Origin: Prorocentrum cordatum
Lineage: Eukaryota; Sar; Dinophyceae; Prorocentrales; Prorocentraceae
NCBI GenBank assembly: GCA_963575745.1
Contig: CAUYUJ010016059.1
Span: forward strand, 136,001 to 200,000
Reading direction: 5' to 3'
Length of the DNA stretch: 64,000 bases
In this document: positions 10,410 to 21,599 of the stretch, piece after piece
Layout of the letters: each line of letters starts with the position of its first letter
How positions within the stretch are numbered: position 1 is the stretch's first letter
Notes under the pieces: model-generated
The model's input: only the letters and a program-made list of their open reading frames with translations
The model's database searches: none
Told to the model about the DNA's origin: nothing
Position numbers and translations under genes: made by a program

Positions 10410-10645
10410 GAGCCTGACGAGCTTCGAGAAATTGCCCGTGGCCACCACCACGGGCCTGCCTTCCTGGTGCTCGCGGCCCAGGCCGAGCAGCACGCCCGCG
10501 TTGCGGTAGCTCTCGCGGGCGGCGTCGAAGTCCGAGGACACCGCCGGCAGCCCGGCGCGCGGCGCGCCCAGCGCGCGGCCGCCGCCCGCGCCAGGGGCCG
10601 CCGCCTCATCGCCACGGAGCTGCAGCCGCCCGCGGGGGGCCCACG
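10410..10645 (-). CDS. Candidate exon, unknown gene
   Basis: The minus frame gives a non-repetitive segment with SSDFDAARESYRNAG, LLGLGREHQEG and VVVATGNFSKLVRLVEAS. Amino-acid composition is protein-like, unlike neighbouring frames. A diverged duplicate of the last part sits at 9925-9985. It may belong to the gene at 8.8-9.7 kb. No family recognised and splice sites not fixed. Confidence 0.35.
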
Positions 10646-12170
10646 CCTCTGGCCATGCATCGGCAGGGCCCCAAGACCCGGAGGCTGCATTCCTTCGCAC
10701 CAGGCGTCTGCGCCCAGCTTCGGGCCCCGGGGCCCTCACAGATCGATCCGGCTCGAGAGCGGCAGCAGAGAGACGGGGTCCGAGGCTCTGGTCGTGATGT
10801 GTCACGATGTCGCATGTCTCAGCGGTGTCGGATCTCAGGGAGGGCCCCGCGGGAAGCCGCTGGAGCGCCCAGGTCCCCGACCTTGCCTGGGGCATTACCC
10901 CTCAGGACCAGCCCTGTCATCCCAGGCCGTTTTCCGACGGCCCCGGGGGCCTTGGGAAGAAAGCCCCCTGGGACCCCGAAGACGGCGAGAGGCCTCGGGA
11001 CCCGCTTCTCCCCAGGGCGCCATTCTCGGAGCAGTGCGAGCTGAGACAGCGGCAGATCACGATCGGCCCCTGGACCCTCCCAGGATCCAAACACTCAACT
11101 TTTCCGAGCTGCGTCCAGCCGTGGTCACGAGGGCCCCCCCCCCCCCCCGAAAGCCAACTACGCTGTCTCCCATCGCCCCGTCGCTGGTTTCCCGGTCGTT
11201 GCTCGTGTTTCTGGCGGCCCGGAACGCCCTCGGCGAGGCGCAGCTGCTGGCGAGCATCCCGAGGGTGGAAAGCCGCCGAGGGCGGACGACAACGTCGAAA
11301 ACCTGGCCGTGGCGACGCGTGGCCCATGGCCTTCCCCCCCCTGGAAGCCAATAGCCGCCGTCTCAACTCGCCGTCCTCTGAGTTTCTAGAGGCCTCCACT
11401 GGGGGGCCCTCCCTCTGTGTGCTGCCCACTTCCCTGATCGAGGCAATTCCTCTGGGCATCGTTTCTGGATGGGCTGGTGGGGTTACTTTTTTGGCTCGCG
11501 AGCGACGCGGTCAGCCGCGCGCTGTCAGTAAAGTCGAGACGGTAGCGCAAGCCCTGCTGTCGCAAGTGAGATGCGGAAAAAGGGGCCACAAGGGTGGCGA
11601 ACGCTACAGAGCGGAGACAAAGGCAGGCGAAGCGAAGAGGCACCGGAGGGCGAGAACCGAAGGGCGGACAAGCAACGAGAAGAGACAAGACGAGAGGGGC
11701 GAAGAAAGGCTGGTGGGGTTACTTTTTTTCGTCGCGGCCGCAGGCGAGCGCGCAAGCGGCGTCAAGGGTCGGGCGGGCTACGCGCGAACCTAATTGCATA
11801 GCGCGCCGACAAACAGGCGGCCTAAGCAGCACCTAGGCTGACCGAACTGCGCGAGGTGGTGCGGGCTGCAGCTGCCAGGAACCAGGTCCAGGAGCGAGCG
11901 CATGCATAATTAGCCAACCGAGGTTGGAGCGCAGCCAAGATGGCGCGGGAGCGATACCAGGATGGAACCAGGAGCACCATCACGAAGGAACGCTGACACC
12001 AGCTAGGCCAGGAAAAACTCACTGACCAGGAAAAACAGTGCATGGAAGTGGCGCCACCAAAGTCGCACACAACGAGACTCCTGAAGAAGGGAGTACTAAT
12101 CCGGACACTTGTCGTCAAACCGTGAACAGAGTGAACACGGCTGGTGGGGCTACGCGAGGCGTCGAGAATT
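10646..12170. other. No gene recognised; dispersed repeats
   Basis: GC-rich sequence. A segment at about 10735-10850 (GATCGATCCGGCTCGA then a diverged tail) recurs at 33705-33795. A motif resembling CCAGCCGTGG also appears here and near 9120 and 41525. No supported exon. Confidence 0.4.
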
Positions 12171-12176
12171 TCTAAG

Positions 12177-12347
12177 AGGCCTCCCAGATCGGTCCGAGTG
12201 GATGGAGTCGGAGAATCGCGCCGCATCGCCAGCGCATACACGATGCCTCGGCGCCGTCGGCGTGGAGAAATTCCGGCTCCACATCGAGCCGCATCGTCGA
12301 TGCGACGCGGTCCTTCGACCCCATCTACTCCGACTCGGTCTGATCGA
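12177..12347. mobile_element. TIR element, family 2 (diverged copy)
   Basis: Ends read GGCCTCCCAGAT and, inverted, a diverged form of the same sequence, with GATGGAGTCGG just inside. The centre has the CGCCGCATCG motif of this family. Better copies lie at 24466-24704 and 27117-27305. Confidence 0.6.
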
Positions 12348-12354
12348 CGAAAGG

Positions 12355-12515
12355 GAATGTGTCCCACGCGAGATGGCACGGCGTCCTTACACCGCGGCTT
12401 ACGCAGGCCGCCAGCGCGGCACGCAACATTCGAGACGAGGACGCTTACGCGCGACCCTTCGTGGGCAGCTTACGTGCGAGCCTCGGCGCAGACGACCTCG
12501 TTTTCTTGAGTCGCC
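12355..12515. mobile_element. Family 1 introner-like copy
   Basis: Contains GCGGCTTACGCAGGCCGCCA, GAGACGAGGACGCTTACGCG and GACCTCGTTTTCTTG in the order seen in the family 1 introns. I could not place it in a gene. Confidence 0.6.
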
Positions 12516-12597
12516 CGTCTGGAAGGCCTAGACTTTCCCTGCACGGCCGGTGATAAGCAATCGAAGTACCCCTAATCCATTGGGAGGGGGCCTGAGT

Positions 12598-12632
12598 TAT
12601 TTGTTGTTGTTGTTGCTGTTGTTGTTGATTTT
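12598..12632. repeat. (GTT)n microsatellite
   Basis: Short run of GTT with one GCT interruption. Confidence 0.75.
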
Positions 12633-12769
12633 CTGTTTGGGAAATGTCTCAGACGAAACCACTCACAAGATTAGGTATCCGCCACCGCCGTGCCCCCTGG
12701 CACGTCGAGGCGTGCTAGAATGCCAAGTGCTGTCTGTTAGGGTTCTGTCATCTCCTTAGGCGCCCAAGA

Positions 12770-13265
12770 TGGCCTCAGGATGGCGCAAGAAGCTTCCAGG
12801 GCGCTCTAACAGGCCTCCAACAGGCCTCCAAGAGGGCCCAAAGGTAAACATCAGTGTTGTTCCTTGCGTTTTTGATTGGCGTTCTCGCCTTTCGGTTTTC
12901 CAACGCTCCAAGACGGCCCAAGAGGCCCCTAAGACCACCCCAAAACGGGCCAAGAGGCCTCCACGAGGGCCCCAAGACGGCCTAGGAGCGCCCCCAAAAC
13001 GGCCGAGGCGCCCAAGACGGCTCCAAAAGGAGCCCCAGAGAGGGACCACGAACCGAGAATCCGAACCTTCCGCCCCAAGGGGCCCCTAGGAGGCTCCAAG
13101 AGGACCCCAAGAGGCCCGAAAAGGCCCGAGAGGCCCCTAGAAGTTCCCCAGAGGCCCCCAAGAGGCCCCAAGAGTTCCCCACGAGGCCCCCAAGAGACCC
13201 CAAAACGGCTCTCAAGAGGCTTCAAAACTGCCTCCAAGAGGCCCCCGAGAGGCCTCTCACGAAAT
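12770..13265. repeat. CCAAGAGG-type degenerate minisatellite
   Basis: Irregular units such as CCCCAAGAGGCCC and CCAAGACGGC, the same type as at 5.6-6.2 kb. ORFs in both directions are fortuitous. Confidence 0.75.
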
Positions 13266-13404
13266 TCCAGCGAACACCCACTGAGCTTATCACCCACGGC
13301 CCAGGCACGGCGGCGAGACTTGCCGTCAGCAGCCGGATGGAGCCCTAAAAAGCGAGGGGCCAAGTTGGGCTACGCATCTCCATTGTCTCCTTCGGGTTGG
13401 GGGC

Positions 13405-13640
13405 TGGGTGATGCAGAGCGCGCCGAGGCCTCGTCCACCTCGCCCACCGCCCGCAGCCTCCGCAGCAGCACCTCCACGAGGCTCACGGCGCCCTCCTCGT
13501 CCACGAGGCGCGGCGCCTGCGGCGCGGCCCAGCGCGCAAAGTCGGCGGCCACGGCGCAGCACAGGACCGCGCCCTCGGGCAGCGGCTCCCCGTGAAAAAG
13601 CAGCCTCGGCAGAGACTCGAGGTGAGGCAGCGGACACTGG
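13405..13640 (-). CDS. Candidate exon, unknown gene
   Basis: The minus frame reads LPHLESLPRLLFHGEPLPEG, then AVAADFARWAAP and AVSLVEVLLRRL, a compact helical-looking segment preceded by a possible AG acceptor near 13641. Codon use is protein-like compared with the C-rich repeat next to it. Family not recognised. Confidence 0.38.
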
Positions 13641-13744
13641 CGGCGCGCGCACGGGGGTGGAAGGAGGCGGGGAGGGCTTCTCAGAAGGAGGCTGCTTCTT
13701 AGAAGGCGCCAGCCATACATCTGAGAGAGCGCGCGCGCGGAACT

Positions 13745-14345
13745 CGCCCACCCCCCTCCCCCCTTTTTGGTCCCCTCCGGAAGCTACCCCCCCCCCCCCC
13801 CCTTTCCTGCTCCGGAAGCTACCCCCTCCCCCCCCATCCCCCCTTTCCAAAGGGGGGGGCTTAGCTCCCCCCCCCCTCCCCCCTTGGACCCCCCCCGCTG
13901 GAAGCTACCCCCCACTTTTTTGCCCCCCCCCCCCCCCCCCTCCGGAAGCTACCCCCCCTCCCCCCTTTTGTCGCTCCAGAAGCTACCCCTCCCCCCTCTG
14001 CACCCCCCCTGCTGGAAGCTACCCCCCTCCCTCCCCCTCCTTTGTCCAAAAAGAAGAAAAGAACTTAGCTACCCCCTCCCCCTTTGGACCCCCTCTGAAA
14101 GCTACCACCCCCCTCCCTTGAACTCCCCCTGCCGGACGATCCTCCCCCGTCGCCGTCGTCGTTGCCGTCGCCGTCGCTCGACGTTTTCGTGCGACGCCGT
14201 CGTCGTCCTCGTCGTCGTTGTCGACGCCGTAGCCGTCATTGTCGCCGTCTTCGCATGACCTCGTCGTGGTCGTCACGACGAGGACGAGGTCATGCGAAGA
14301 CGGCGACGGACGACGGACGACGCGCGACCGACGACGACGACGACC
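13745..14345. repeat. C-run repeats (GGAAGCTACCCCC) then TCG-rich tract
   Basis: About 13 copies of a GGAAGCTA motif separated by runs of 5-18 C make up 13745-14125. From 14130 the sequence is CGT/TCG-rich. The minus strand is G-run rich and could form quadruplexes. A related tract is at 19495-19730. Confidence 0.75.
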
Positions 14346-14349
14346 CAGG

Positions 14350-16030
14350 GTCAGAGAAAACGAGACCACGACTCAGGAGCTGAGAAAACGAGGAAACGAA
14401 GCAGGGTCTACCAAAACGAGACCACGGCCCAGGGGCTGAGCAAACGAGAAAACAAACCAGGATCCTCAAAAACGAGCCAGGGTCCAAGAAAACGAGACCA
14501 CGACGCAGGGGCCGAGAAAACGCGAAAACGAACCAGGGTCCGATAAAACAAGACCACGACTCAGGGGCCGACAACACGAGACAACGAGAAAACAAACAAG
14601 TGTCCGAGAAAACGAAACCACGTCCCAGGGGCCGAGAAAACCAGACAACGAGACAACGAACCAGGGCCCGAGAAAGCGAGAACACAACCCAAGGGCCGAG
14701 AAAACGATAAAAACGAGAAAACTCACCAGGGCCCGATAACACGAAACATAAACCCAGAAGTCAAGAAAACGAGAAAACGAAACAATGAACCAAGGTCCGA
14801 GAAAACACGATAACGACCCAGGGGCCGAGAACACGAGAAAACGATAAACCAAACCAAGGTCCGAGCAAACGAGACCACGACCCAGGCCGAGAAAACGCGA
14901 ATATCGGTCCTAGAAAACGAGACCACGACCCAGGAGCCGAGAAAACGAGAAAACGATAAAAAGGAATCAGGGCCCGAGAAAACGAGACCACGAACCAGGG
15001 GGCGAGAAAACGAGGCAACGCGAAAACAAACCAGCGTCCGAGAAAACGAAACCACGACCCAGGGGCCGAGAAAACAAGAAAACAATAAAACTAACCAGGG
15101 CCCGAGAAAACTTGACCACGACCCATGCGCCGAGAAAACAAGAAACGAGAACACGAACCAGGGACAGAGAAAACGAGGCCACGACCCAGGGGCAGAGACA
15201 ACGAGAAAACGAACCACGGTCAGAAAAAAACAAGTCCACGACCCAGGGGCGAAGAAAACGAGAAAACAAGAAAACGAACCAGGGCCCGAGAAAACCAAAC
15301 CACGACCCAGGGGCAGAGACAACGAGACAACGACATGGGGCCCGAGAAAACGAGACCACGACCCAGGTGCCGAGAAAACAAGAAAACGAGAAAAGGAATC
15401 AGGGCCCGAGAAAACGAGACCACGGCCAAGGGGCACAGAGAATGCGAAAACGATAAAACAAACCAGGGTCCGAGAAAACTGGACCACGACCGAGGGGCCG
15501 AGAAAACAAGAAAACGTGAAAACGAACCACGGCCCGAGAAAACGAGACCACAACCCAGGGGACGATAAAACAAGAAAACAGGACAACGAATCAGGGTCAG
15601 AGAAAACGAGACCACAACCCAGGGGTAGAGAAAACGAGAAAACAAAACAACGAACCAGGGTCCGAGAAAACGAAACAAAAACCCAGGAACCGAGAAAACG
15701 AGAAAACGAACCGGGGCCCGAGAAAGCGAGACCACGACCCAGGGGCCAAGAAAACGAGAAAACGAGAAAACGAACCAGGACCAAAGAAAACAAAACCACA
15801 ATCCAGGAGCTGAGAAACGGAGAACACGAGAAACCGAACCAGGGCCCGAGAAAACGGAACCACGATCCAGGAGCCGAGAAAACAAAAAAACGAACCAGGG
15901 TCAGAGAAAACGTGACCATGACCCAGGATCCGAGAACACGAGAAAACGAGAAGACGAACCCGGTCCGAGGAAAAATGGCACCATGACCCAGGAGCCGAGA
16001 AAACAAGAAAACGAGATCACGAACCAGGGC
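14350..16030. repeat. 56-bp minisatellite, array 1
   Basis: About 30 imperfect units of roughly 56 bp, built from GAGAAAACGAGACCACGACC and GGGGCCGAGAAAACGAGAAA segments. The 447-codon minus ORF here (14723-16066) is only F/S/R/L/V-rich repeat translation. The array ends in a (CAA)n tract at 16036-16070. Confidence 0.88.
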
Positions 16031-16079
16031 CCGAAACAACAACAACGACAACAACAACAACAACAATCATTTAAGACTG

Positions 16080-16590
16080 GGGACACTCCGTTCTCACCAG
16101 TGCCAGGGTTTTCATAGGAGGCGGGCAATACCCCCACTTTGTGGGGGGGCCGGTTCAAGCTCTACCAAGTTTCCAAACGACTCTTCGCCACCACCCACAC
16201 CCAGCTTCCCGCCCTATGACGTTCGGACACTTCACTTCGTGGCCTGCGGACGACCTTGGCTACTACACTGGCGCATGGGTACAGTGACTTGTCGTGGTAA
16301 CATTTTGTGGAAGCTAGCTTAGTATACGACTTTTCCCCCTGTTCCAACACTGGACACCTGCACCGTTCTCCGCCGTTTTTCCGTTTCTGTACCACACAAG
16401 CGAAGACACTTATTTTGAGTGGTACCACGTGCGTGGCGCCAACATACCACAGGACTTGTTTCCGTTGTTGTGAGACGATACATGCTCATTCTTGTTCTGT
16501 GGTTGTCGTTCCGGCCTCAATGTGCAATACTGGCTCATTCGTCTACGAAATACACGTGACTAGCTCTCTCTGGTTGGAGGTCCTGATGGT
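16080..16590. other. No gene recognised
   Basis: Low-GC unique-looking sequence with no defensible exon on either strand. Confidence 0.4.
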
Positions 16591-16594
16591 TGTG

Positions 16595-16845
16595 GTTGTC
16601 CCGACGGTTGTCGCGATGATTGTCCCGATGATTGTCCCGATTGTTGTTCCGATGGTTCTCCCGATGGTTGTCCCGATGGTTGTCCCGATCGTTGTTCCGA
16701 TGGTTGTCCCGATGGTTGTCCCGATGGTTGTCCCGATGGTTGTGGTTGTCCCGATCGTTGTCCCGATGGTTGTCCCCATGGTTGTCCCGATGGTTGTTCC
16801 GATGGTGGTCCCGATGGTTGTCCCGATGGTTGTCAGCGATGCCGG
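16595..16845. repeat. 12-bp tandem repeat
   Basis: About 20 units of GATGGTTGTCCC with T/C variants (GATTGTTGTTCC, GATCGTTGTCCC). It translates as VVPMVVPM or, reversed, TTIGTTIG, and is rejected as a gene. Confidence 0.9.
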
Positions 16846-16936
16846 ACCCTCACGCCCCCCGCCGGAGGAGGAGGAGGAGGAGGAGCAGCAGGACAAGGCG
16901 CGGCGGCTCTGGACACGTACGTGCTCTGGAGACATA

Positions 16937-17690
16937 CTAAAGAGACGAGTCTTTGTGCTCATCATCTTCTGGCGCACGCCTGTCTCTAATGGCACGCATC
17001 GGGCGCAATACTGCAAGCTGCGCTCCTGGCAGCAATACATCAGGGGCCAAGTGTCCAAGCATTGTGCCGATGCGCCTCCTCGCGGATACATCGCCCGTGC
17101 GTGCGTGGGGCGCCAATGCCGCCAGGACGCCCTGGACATGCGCCGGCATACCCAGATCCACCTGGTAATCCATGACATTCCCATACTCGGACTGCCCGAA
17201 AGAACGCCATACTGGCATGTGCCACCAATGGTCCTGCTTCGGGAAATAGGTAATACCATCCTTGACGTCGTCGGAGGCATTCCACAGAGCCATAGATGGC
17301 GGCTCCATACCCATGGATCCCGTGTGTGTTGCCACAAATACATCCAGGCTCGCCATGCGCCTGTATGACAGACCTGGAGCCGTGCTGCTCCTCCAGCTCC
17401 TTGGCGCTAGAAATACTGACCTTGCCAGGCACAACCCGCTACTTGACCCGCCAAACCTTGCACGCCTGGTGACTGACCTGGATACCCTTTGCAACGAGCG
17501 CCTGATGCAAATAAAACGGGCTGCCGCAGTCGGCCAAGGGAGGCCGCGACAGCTCTGGGCCATACTGCTCGTCAAGGGCTTTCGCCGACAAAGCCATGAC
17601 CCATCCAAGAACACAGGCGATACCTTGATCCGAGATGGCTACGGATGTGACAGTGATCAGTGATTTTGTTCGATGACGTGGTGACACACT
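16937..17690 (-). pseudogene. Broken ORF with HTH-like repeated segments
   Basis: Minus-strand pieces in two frames. The first contains ALSAKALDEQYG, then YLHQALVAKGIQVSHQACKVWR, and after a stop SISSAKELEEQHG, so a segment of about 50 residues seems repeated. The LHQAL-KGIQVS-CKVWR stretch looks like a helix-turn-helix. I recall similar tandem units in dinoflagellate mobile-element proteins, but that is memory. The second frame (17614-16937) continues with VFVATHTGSMGMEPP and QDHWWHMPVWRSFG. A stop and a frameshift separate the parts, so it is likely a decayed mobile-element gene. Confidence 0.4.
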
Positions 17691-17734
17691 GACTTGTTGT
17701 GGTACCATGCCGACAACGACGACGCGACGACGCG

Positions 17735-18360
17735 CGCATGTGTCCCGCATGATATTTTTTGCAAGGGATTGTGGCCCCTGGCAGGCGCGCGAACGCCGTT
17801 GAAAGAGCTTGCGAAAACAGCTCGCGCGAGCTCTATAACATAAATGTTGAAAAACCATTGGTTTTTAAGGATTCGGACAGCGCGCGCGGGTAGAAATTTT
17901 GAAAATTCGTACAGATGTTTTTCGAGAACCTACGGTGCGATTCGTATGATTTTATGTTGCGCGGTGCTAAAATTCATAAGAAACCCAATGATTTTTGAAG
18001 ATATCTGCGTGCGCGCGCGAAGAAAAAACGAATGTGTCCCACATGGAATTATTTGACAGGGATAATGGCCCTGGCAGGCGCGCAACCTTTGTTGCAGAAG
18101 TTCGAAGCACGTGAAAAAGTTGCTCGCAAGAGCCCGTTTGACAGAAATGTTGAAAAAGTATTGGGTTTCCTAAGAAATCCGCAAGAGCGCGCGGGGTGAA
18201 TTTTTGAAACCCTTTTTTTGAAAAACCATTGGGTTTTTCATGTTTTTATGTGAAAATCGCTACGAAGACTAAGGTTTTGGAAGGATTTCGTCTTGCGCGC
18301 GCGAATGTGCACTTCGTGTCATTTTTTGCAAGGGATTCTTGAAGTTTGGTCATGTTAGAA
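17735..18360. repeat. AT-richer tandem repeat, about 280 bp, three diverged copies
   Basis: Units begin near 17741, 18033 and 18305 with TGTCCC/GTGCAC-CATG...TTTTTTGCAAGGGAT, and the first two share GGCCCCTGGCAGGCGCGC. The region is poorer in GC than its surroundings and has no supported gene. Confidence 0.6.
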
Positions 18361-18544
18361 CAAGAAATGTCAACTTTGCCTTATTTTTTTGCAAGGGAAA
18401 ACCGATCGTAACAACACAACCGGATCTGGTATACCCCGTTTTGCCTGAGACTTCCTCACGAAAATGATGAAAATGTGGCTGCGGCCTAGGCGCGGCGGGG
18501 GGGGCGCGCACCAGGGGTCCCAACAATAATTATTCTTTAGAATT

Positions 18545-19070
18545 AAATATGTTCAACAACAACAACACAAACAAAAACGAGAAAACGAAACACCAAAACA
18601 ACGAACCAGGGTCCGAGAAAACGAGACCACGACCCAGGGGCCGAGAACACGAGAAAACAAACCAAAGTCCGAGCAACCGAGACCACGATCCAAGGGCACA
18701 GAAAACGAGAAAACGAACGGGGCGTAGAAAACAAAAAAACTAGAAATCGGACCAGGCCCCGAGAAAACGAGACCACGACCCAGGAGCCAAGGAAACGAGA
18801 AAACGCGAAAACGACCCACGACCCAGGGGCCGAGAAAACGAGAAAACCAGAAAACGAACCAGGGTCCGAGGAAACCACGACCCAGCGGCCGAGATCACCA
18901 GAAAACGCTTGGTTCGAGAAAACGAGACCACGACCCAGAAGCCGAGAAAACGAAGAAATGAGACAACGAAGCAGCGTCAAAGAAAACGAAACCACCACCC
19001 GGGAGCCGAGACAACGAGAAAACGAGAATGCTAACCAACGTCCGAGAAAACAAGACCGGGTCCCAAAAGA
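18545..19070. repeat. 56-bp minisatellite, array 2
   Basis: Same units as 14350-16030, in the same orientation. It starts in a short (CAA)n run at 18551-18570. Confidence 0.85.
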
Positions 19071-19440
19071 GTCCGACGGGGCTCCCATCCTAGGTGCGAG
19101 CGGTTCCTTCTTCGAAACTGGGCTATCGCCTTGCTTCGCGGCTTCGCCCTCCTAAGGGAAACCTCTGGAGGAGGAATCCATGGGAGCAGGCGGCTTCAAG
19201 GCTGGGGCCCCGAACCAAACAGGGCAACGAGGAGGAGACCCACAAGGATCCGACGCGGCCCCCATCCTAGGTGCGAGCGGTTCCTTCTTCAAAACTGTGC
19301 TCTCAATTGGCTCGCGGGCCCCTTAAAGGGATCCTCCGGAGGAGGAATCCCTGGGAGGAGGCGGCTTGAAGGCCGGGGCCCCGAGCCAAACAGCGCACCG
19401 AGGAGGAGACCCACAGGGGTCCGACGGGGCCCCCATCCAA
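19071..19440. repeat. Tandem repeat, about 175 bp, two and a part copies
   Basis: Copies start near 19071, 19248 and 19419 with TCCGACGSGGCYCCCATCC. The first two share GGTGCGAGCGGTTCCTTCTT. Confidence 0.7.
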
Positions 19441-19494
19441 GCTTCGGGCGCGCGCGACCTCGATAGCGAGCCCCCGCGTGACCCCGGCTGCAGA

Positions 19495-19730
19495 GGAAGG
19501 GGGGGGGTGTAGCTTCCGAAGCACCCCCCTCTTTAGGAAGGGGAGCCCGGGCTTACCTCTGGCCCCGAAAAGGGAGGAAGCGGGGGGTGGCAGCTTCGAA
19601 GCCCCCCCCCCTTTAGGCAGGGCCCCCCCAGCTCAAAAATGCTTCCACAAGGGAGGGGGGAGGGGTGTAGCTTCGGAAGCCCCCCCCTTTCGAAGGAAGG
19701 GGGGGGGGTAGCTTGAAGCTGGGTCCCCCC
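19495..19730. repeat. G/C-run repeat related to 13.7 kb
   Basis: AGCTTCNGAAGC alternates with runs of G or C and with TTTAGGAAGGGG. Runs occur on both strands. Confidence 0.55.
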
Positions 19731-19844
19731 TTTTAGTATTGAGTTCCGTACGGGCGCGCTCTTTCTTACATCTATAGATGAGGCCCGCGCCTTCTGAGAA
19801 GCAGGTGTGCTTCTAAGACGCCCTCTGCGCGTGGCTGAGGACAC

Positions 19845-20010
19845 GTGAGCGACGATCTGACAGAGCTCTTACGCGAGATGACTCAGCGGCCTTGCGCGGC
19901 GGCTTACGCGGGCCGCCGGCGCGGCAAGCCACATTGGAGACGAGGGCGCTTACGCACGACCTCACGCGGTCGGCGCAGGCGACCCCGTTTCTTTGCGCCG
20001 CTGACGCCTT
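19845..20010. mobile_element. Family 1 introner-like copy
   Basis: Contains GCGCGGCGGCTTACGCGGGC, ACATTGGAGACGAGGGCGCT and a CCCCGTTTCTTTG tail, the family 1 order. No flanking exons recognised. Confidence 0.6.
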
Positions 20011-20573
20011 GATCTGCAATGAGTGGGCCCCTACCCCTACGAGAGCGGACCCGAGCGTTCGAGGCCCAGGACATTAGGGCTATGGGGTCTGTTCTGCAGG
20101 TGTAGCACGGCAGAAAAAAAAACAAAACGTCCATAACAATGATCCCTGATGCCAAGGCGGGGACCTGACTCAGGCTACGCCTTCAGTGTGTTATTAGGTT
20201 TGGGGGACGTGCGGTGAGGCATGCTGCTGGAAGACATGCGGGGGCACACTCGCCGTCCGTGTTTCGCTTCACCAGGCGGCCCCGCCCCTGGGGCCTCGGG
20301 GCCTCGGGGAACAAGAGATCTCCGTGGGGCATCTGCTGGCAGGCGGGCGTCTTACTGCATGTGCCTGCCGCGCGAATGTCGCCGCTCCGCAGGACCCCTC
20401 TCCCATGGGCGCGTGCTGGCCAAGCTTCCGAGGCGAGTCCAGCCGCGAAGACGAGGCCCCCCCAAAGGCCCAGGCCGCCGACGTCGCGTTTTCCGTATAG
20501 CGTGGACCCTCAGGGCACTGGACCCCTTCCCCTGGGGGCCGGTTTCACAATCCTAGCCGCTCTTCTCTACGAC
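20011..20573. other. No gene recognised
   Basis: No convincing exon, RNA gene or bounded repeat on either strand. Confidence 0.4.
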
Positions 20574-20710
20574 ACGCAAGAGTGACCCTGGGTAAGAGTG
20601 ACCTCTGGTGCGCGGCAATAGTAGCGGCCACTGCCGTATCGCGTCCGGCGATCGGGGGACCCCAGTGGGCCCGCACCATAGGTCACTCTGGCGAAGGGCC
20701 ACTCTTACGT
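20574..20710. mobile_element. TIR element, family 6
   Basis: About 137 bp with terminal inverted repeats of about 37 bp: one end starts ACGCAAGAGTGACCCTG and has GTGACCTCTGGTGCG at its inner edge, and the other end is its diverged inverse. Relatives at 23558-23713 and 29158-29310. Confidence 0.7.
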
Positions 20711-20924
20711 GTAATCGGCCCTTCCTCCTCTGGGGTCTGGTTTTCCCTCCCGAGCCGATCTTCGCCAGCCCCAGGGTTTGATGAGGGCCCCCAGAGGCCG
20801 AAGAACCAGCAAAAACCTTCCGTCGCGATTGCTTCGCAGTGGGAGGAGTTCTGTGGAGGCCCAGGCAGGCGAAGACGCAAGACGGGCTCTGGCATCGGTG
20901 GGAGTTTCTTCCCCGAGCCTTGTG

Positions 20925-21082
20925 ATCCGACGGCCCGCGGGCAGGGACAAGTCGGCCTCGCAGCGGAGCGCGCTGGACAGGTGCAGCAGCCTCCAGGACT
21001 CCCCCGGCAGCGGCGACAGGCCCCTCTCGATGTGGTCTGTGAGCTCTTCGGCAGTCAGCTCGATGACCATGAGCTTCACCTG
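20925..21082 (-). CDS. Candidate exon, unknown gene
   Basis: After a good acceptor (GGCCAG|GTGAAG, about 21083) the minus frame reads VKLMVIELTAEELTDHIERG, then ESWRLLHLSSALRCEADLSL. Composition is protein-like and neighbouring frames are not. Function unknown. A family 6 TIR element lies about 200 bp downstream. Confidence 0.42.
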
Positions 21083-21236
21083 GCCGACCGAAGCCCAAGA
21101 TCAGAAATCAAGCTCACTGACCGCCCAAAACCGTTCACAGGTGGGCCTGGAGGATCCGGTCCCGACCTCAGATCCCCGTCGCAGAGTCGGACGGAAGGGC
21201 GCTGGCCTCCCGCGTCGGCTCTAGATCGCCACAGGG

Positions 21237-21237
<1 letters not shown>

Positions 21238-21278
<41 letters not shown>

Positions 21279-21295
21279 CTCGTCGTCGTCGTTCG
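21238..21295. repeat. (TCG)n microsatellite
   Basis: About 18 TCG units with a CTCG interruption. Confidence 0.9.
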
Positions 21296-21439
21296 CAGCT
21301 CGCGTGTGGAAGCTTTTGGACCAGGACTCGGCTGGCGATGGACCATGTCGCCGGAGGACGCGAACCAGAGCTCCAACTCCGCAAAGGTGATGTCTCCAGG
21401 GGGGACCACCTTCAGAGGATCAAACAACGGCATGCGCAA

Positions 21440-21560
21440 TATTTCTCGGAGGTCCGCGCGGATTTCTTCGATCGGCGCTGGACCCCGCTCCCTGTCGCGC
21501 GCAGCGCGCCAGGGGCGGCGTCGCCAGGAGGGCCCAACTCCGATTCCTGGGAGACCACGC
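21440..21560. mobile_element. Fold-back element, family 10 (diverged)
   Basis: Carries CCGCGCGGATTTCTTCGATC and CGGCGCTGGACCCC as in the clearer copies at 42.7 and 43.3 kb. The second arm is weak. Confidence 0.5.
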
Positions 21561-21599
21561 CCGCATAGAGGACGGCGGCTACATTAAAGAATGTGAGCG

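Noticed and set aside
13408-14121. Proline-rich plus ORF (PPPP, EATPPPP)
   Set aside because: Homopolymer C runs give Pro in every frame. The minus-strand exon candidate in the first part is better.
14723-16066. 447-codon minus-strand ORF rich in F, S, L and V, resembling a membrane protein
   Set aside because: Translation of the 56-bp minisatellite. The apparent hydrophobic repeats follow from the unit sequence.
16307-17368. 353-codon plus ORF with VVPMVVPM repeats
   Set aside because: Driven by the 12-bp tandem repeat. The opposite strand of its second half carries the more protein-like frame.
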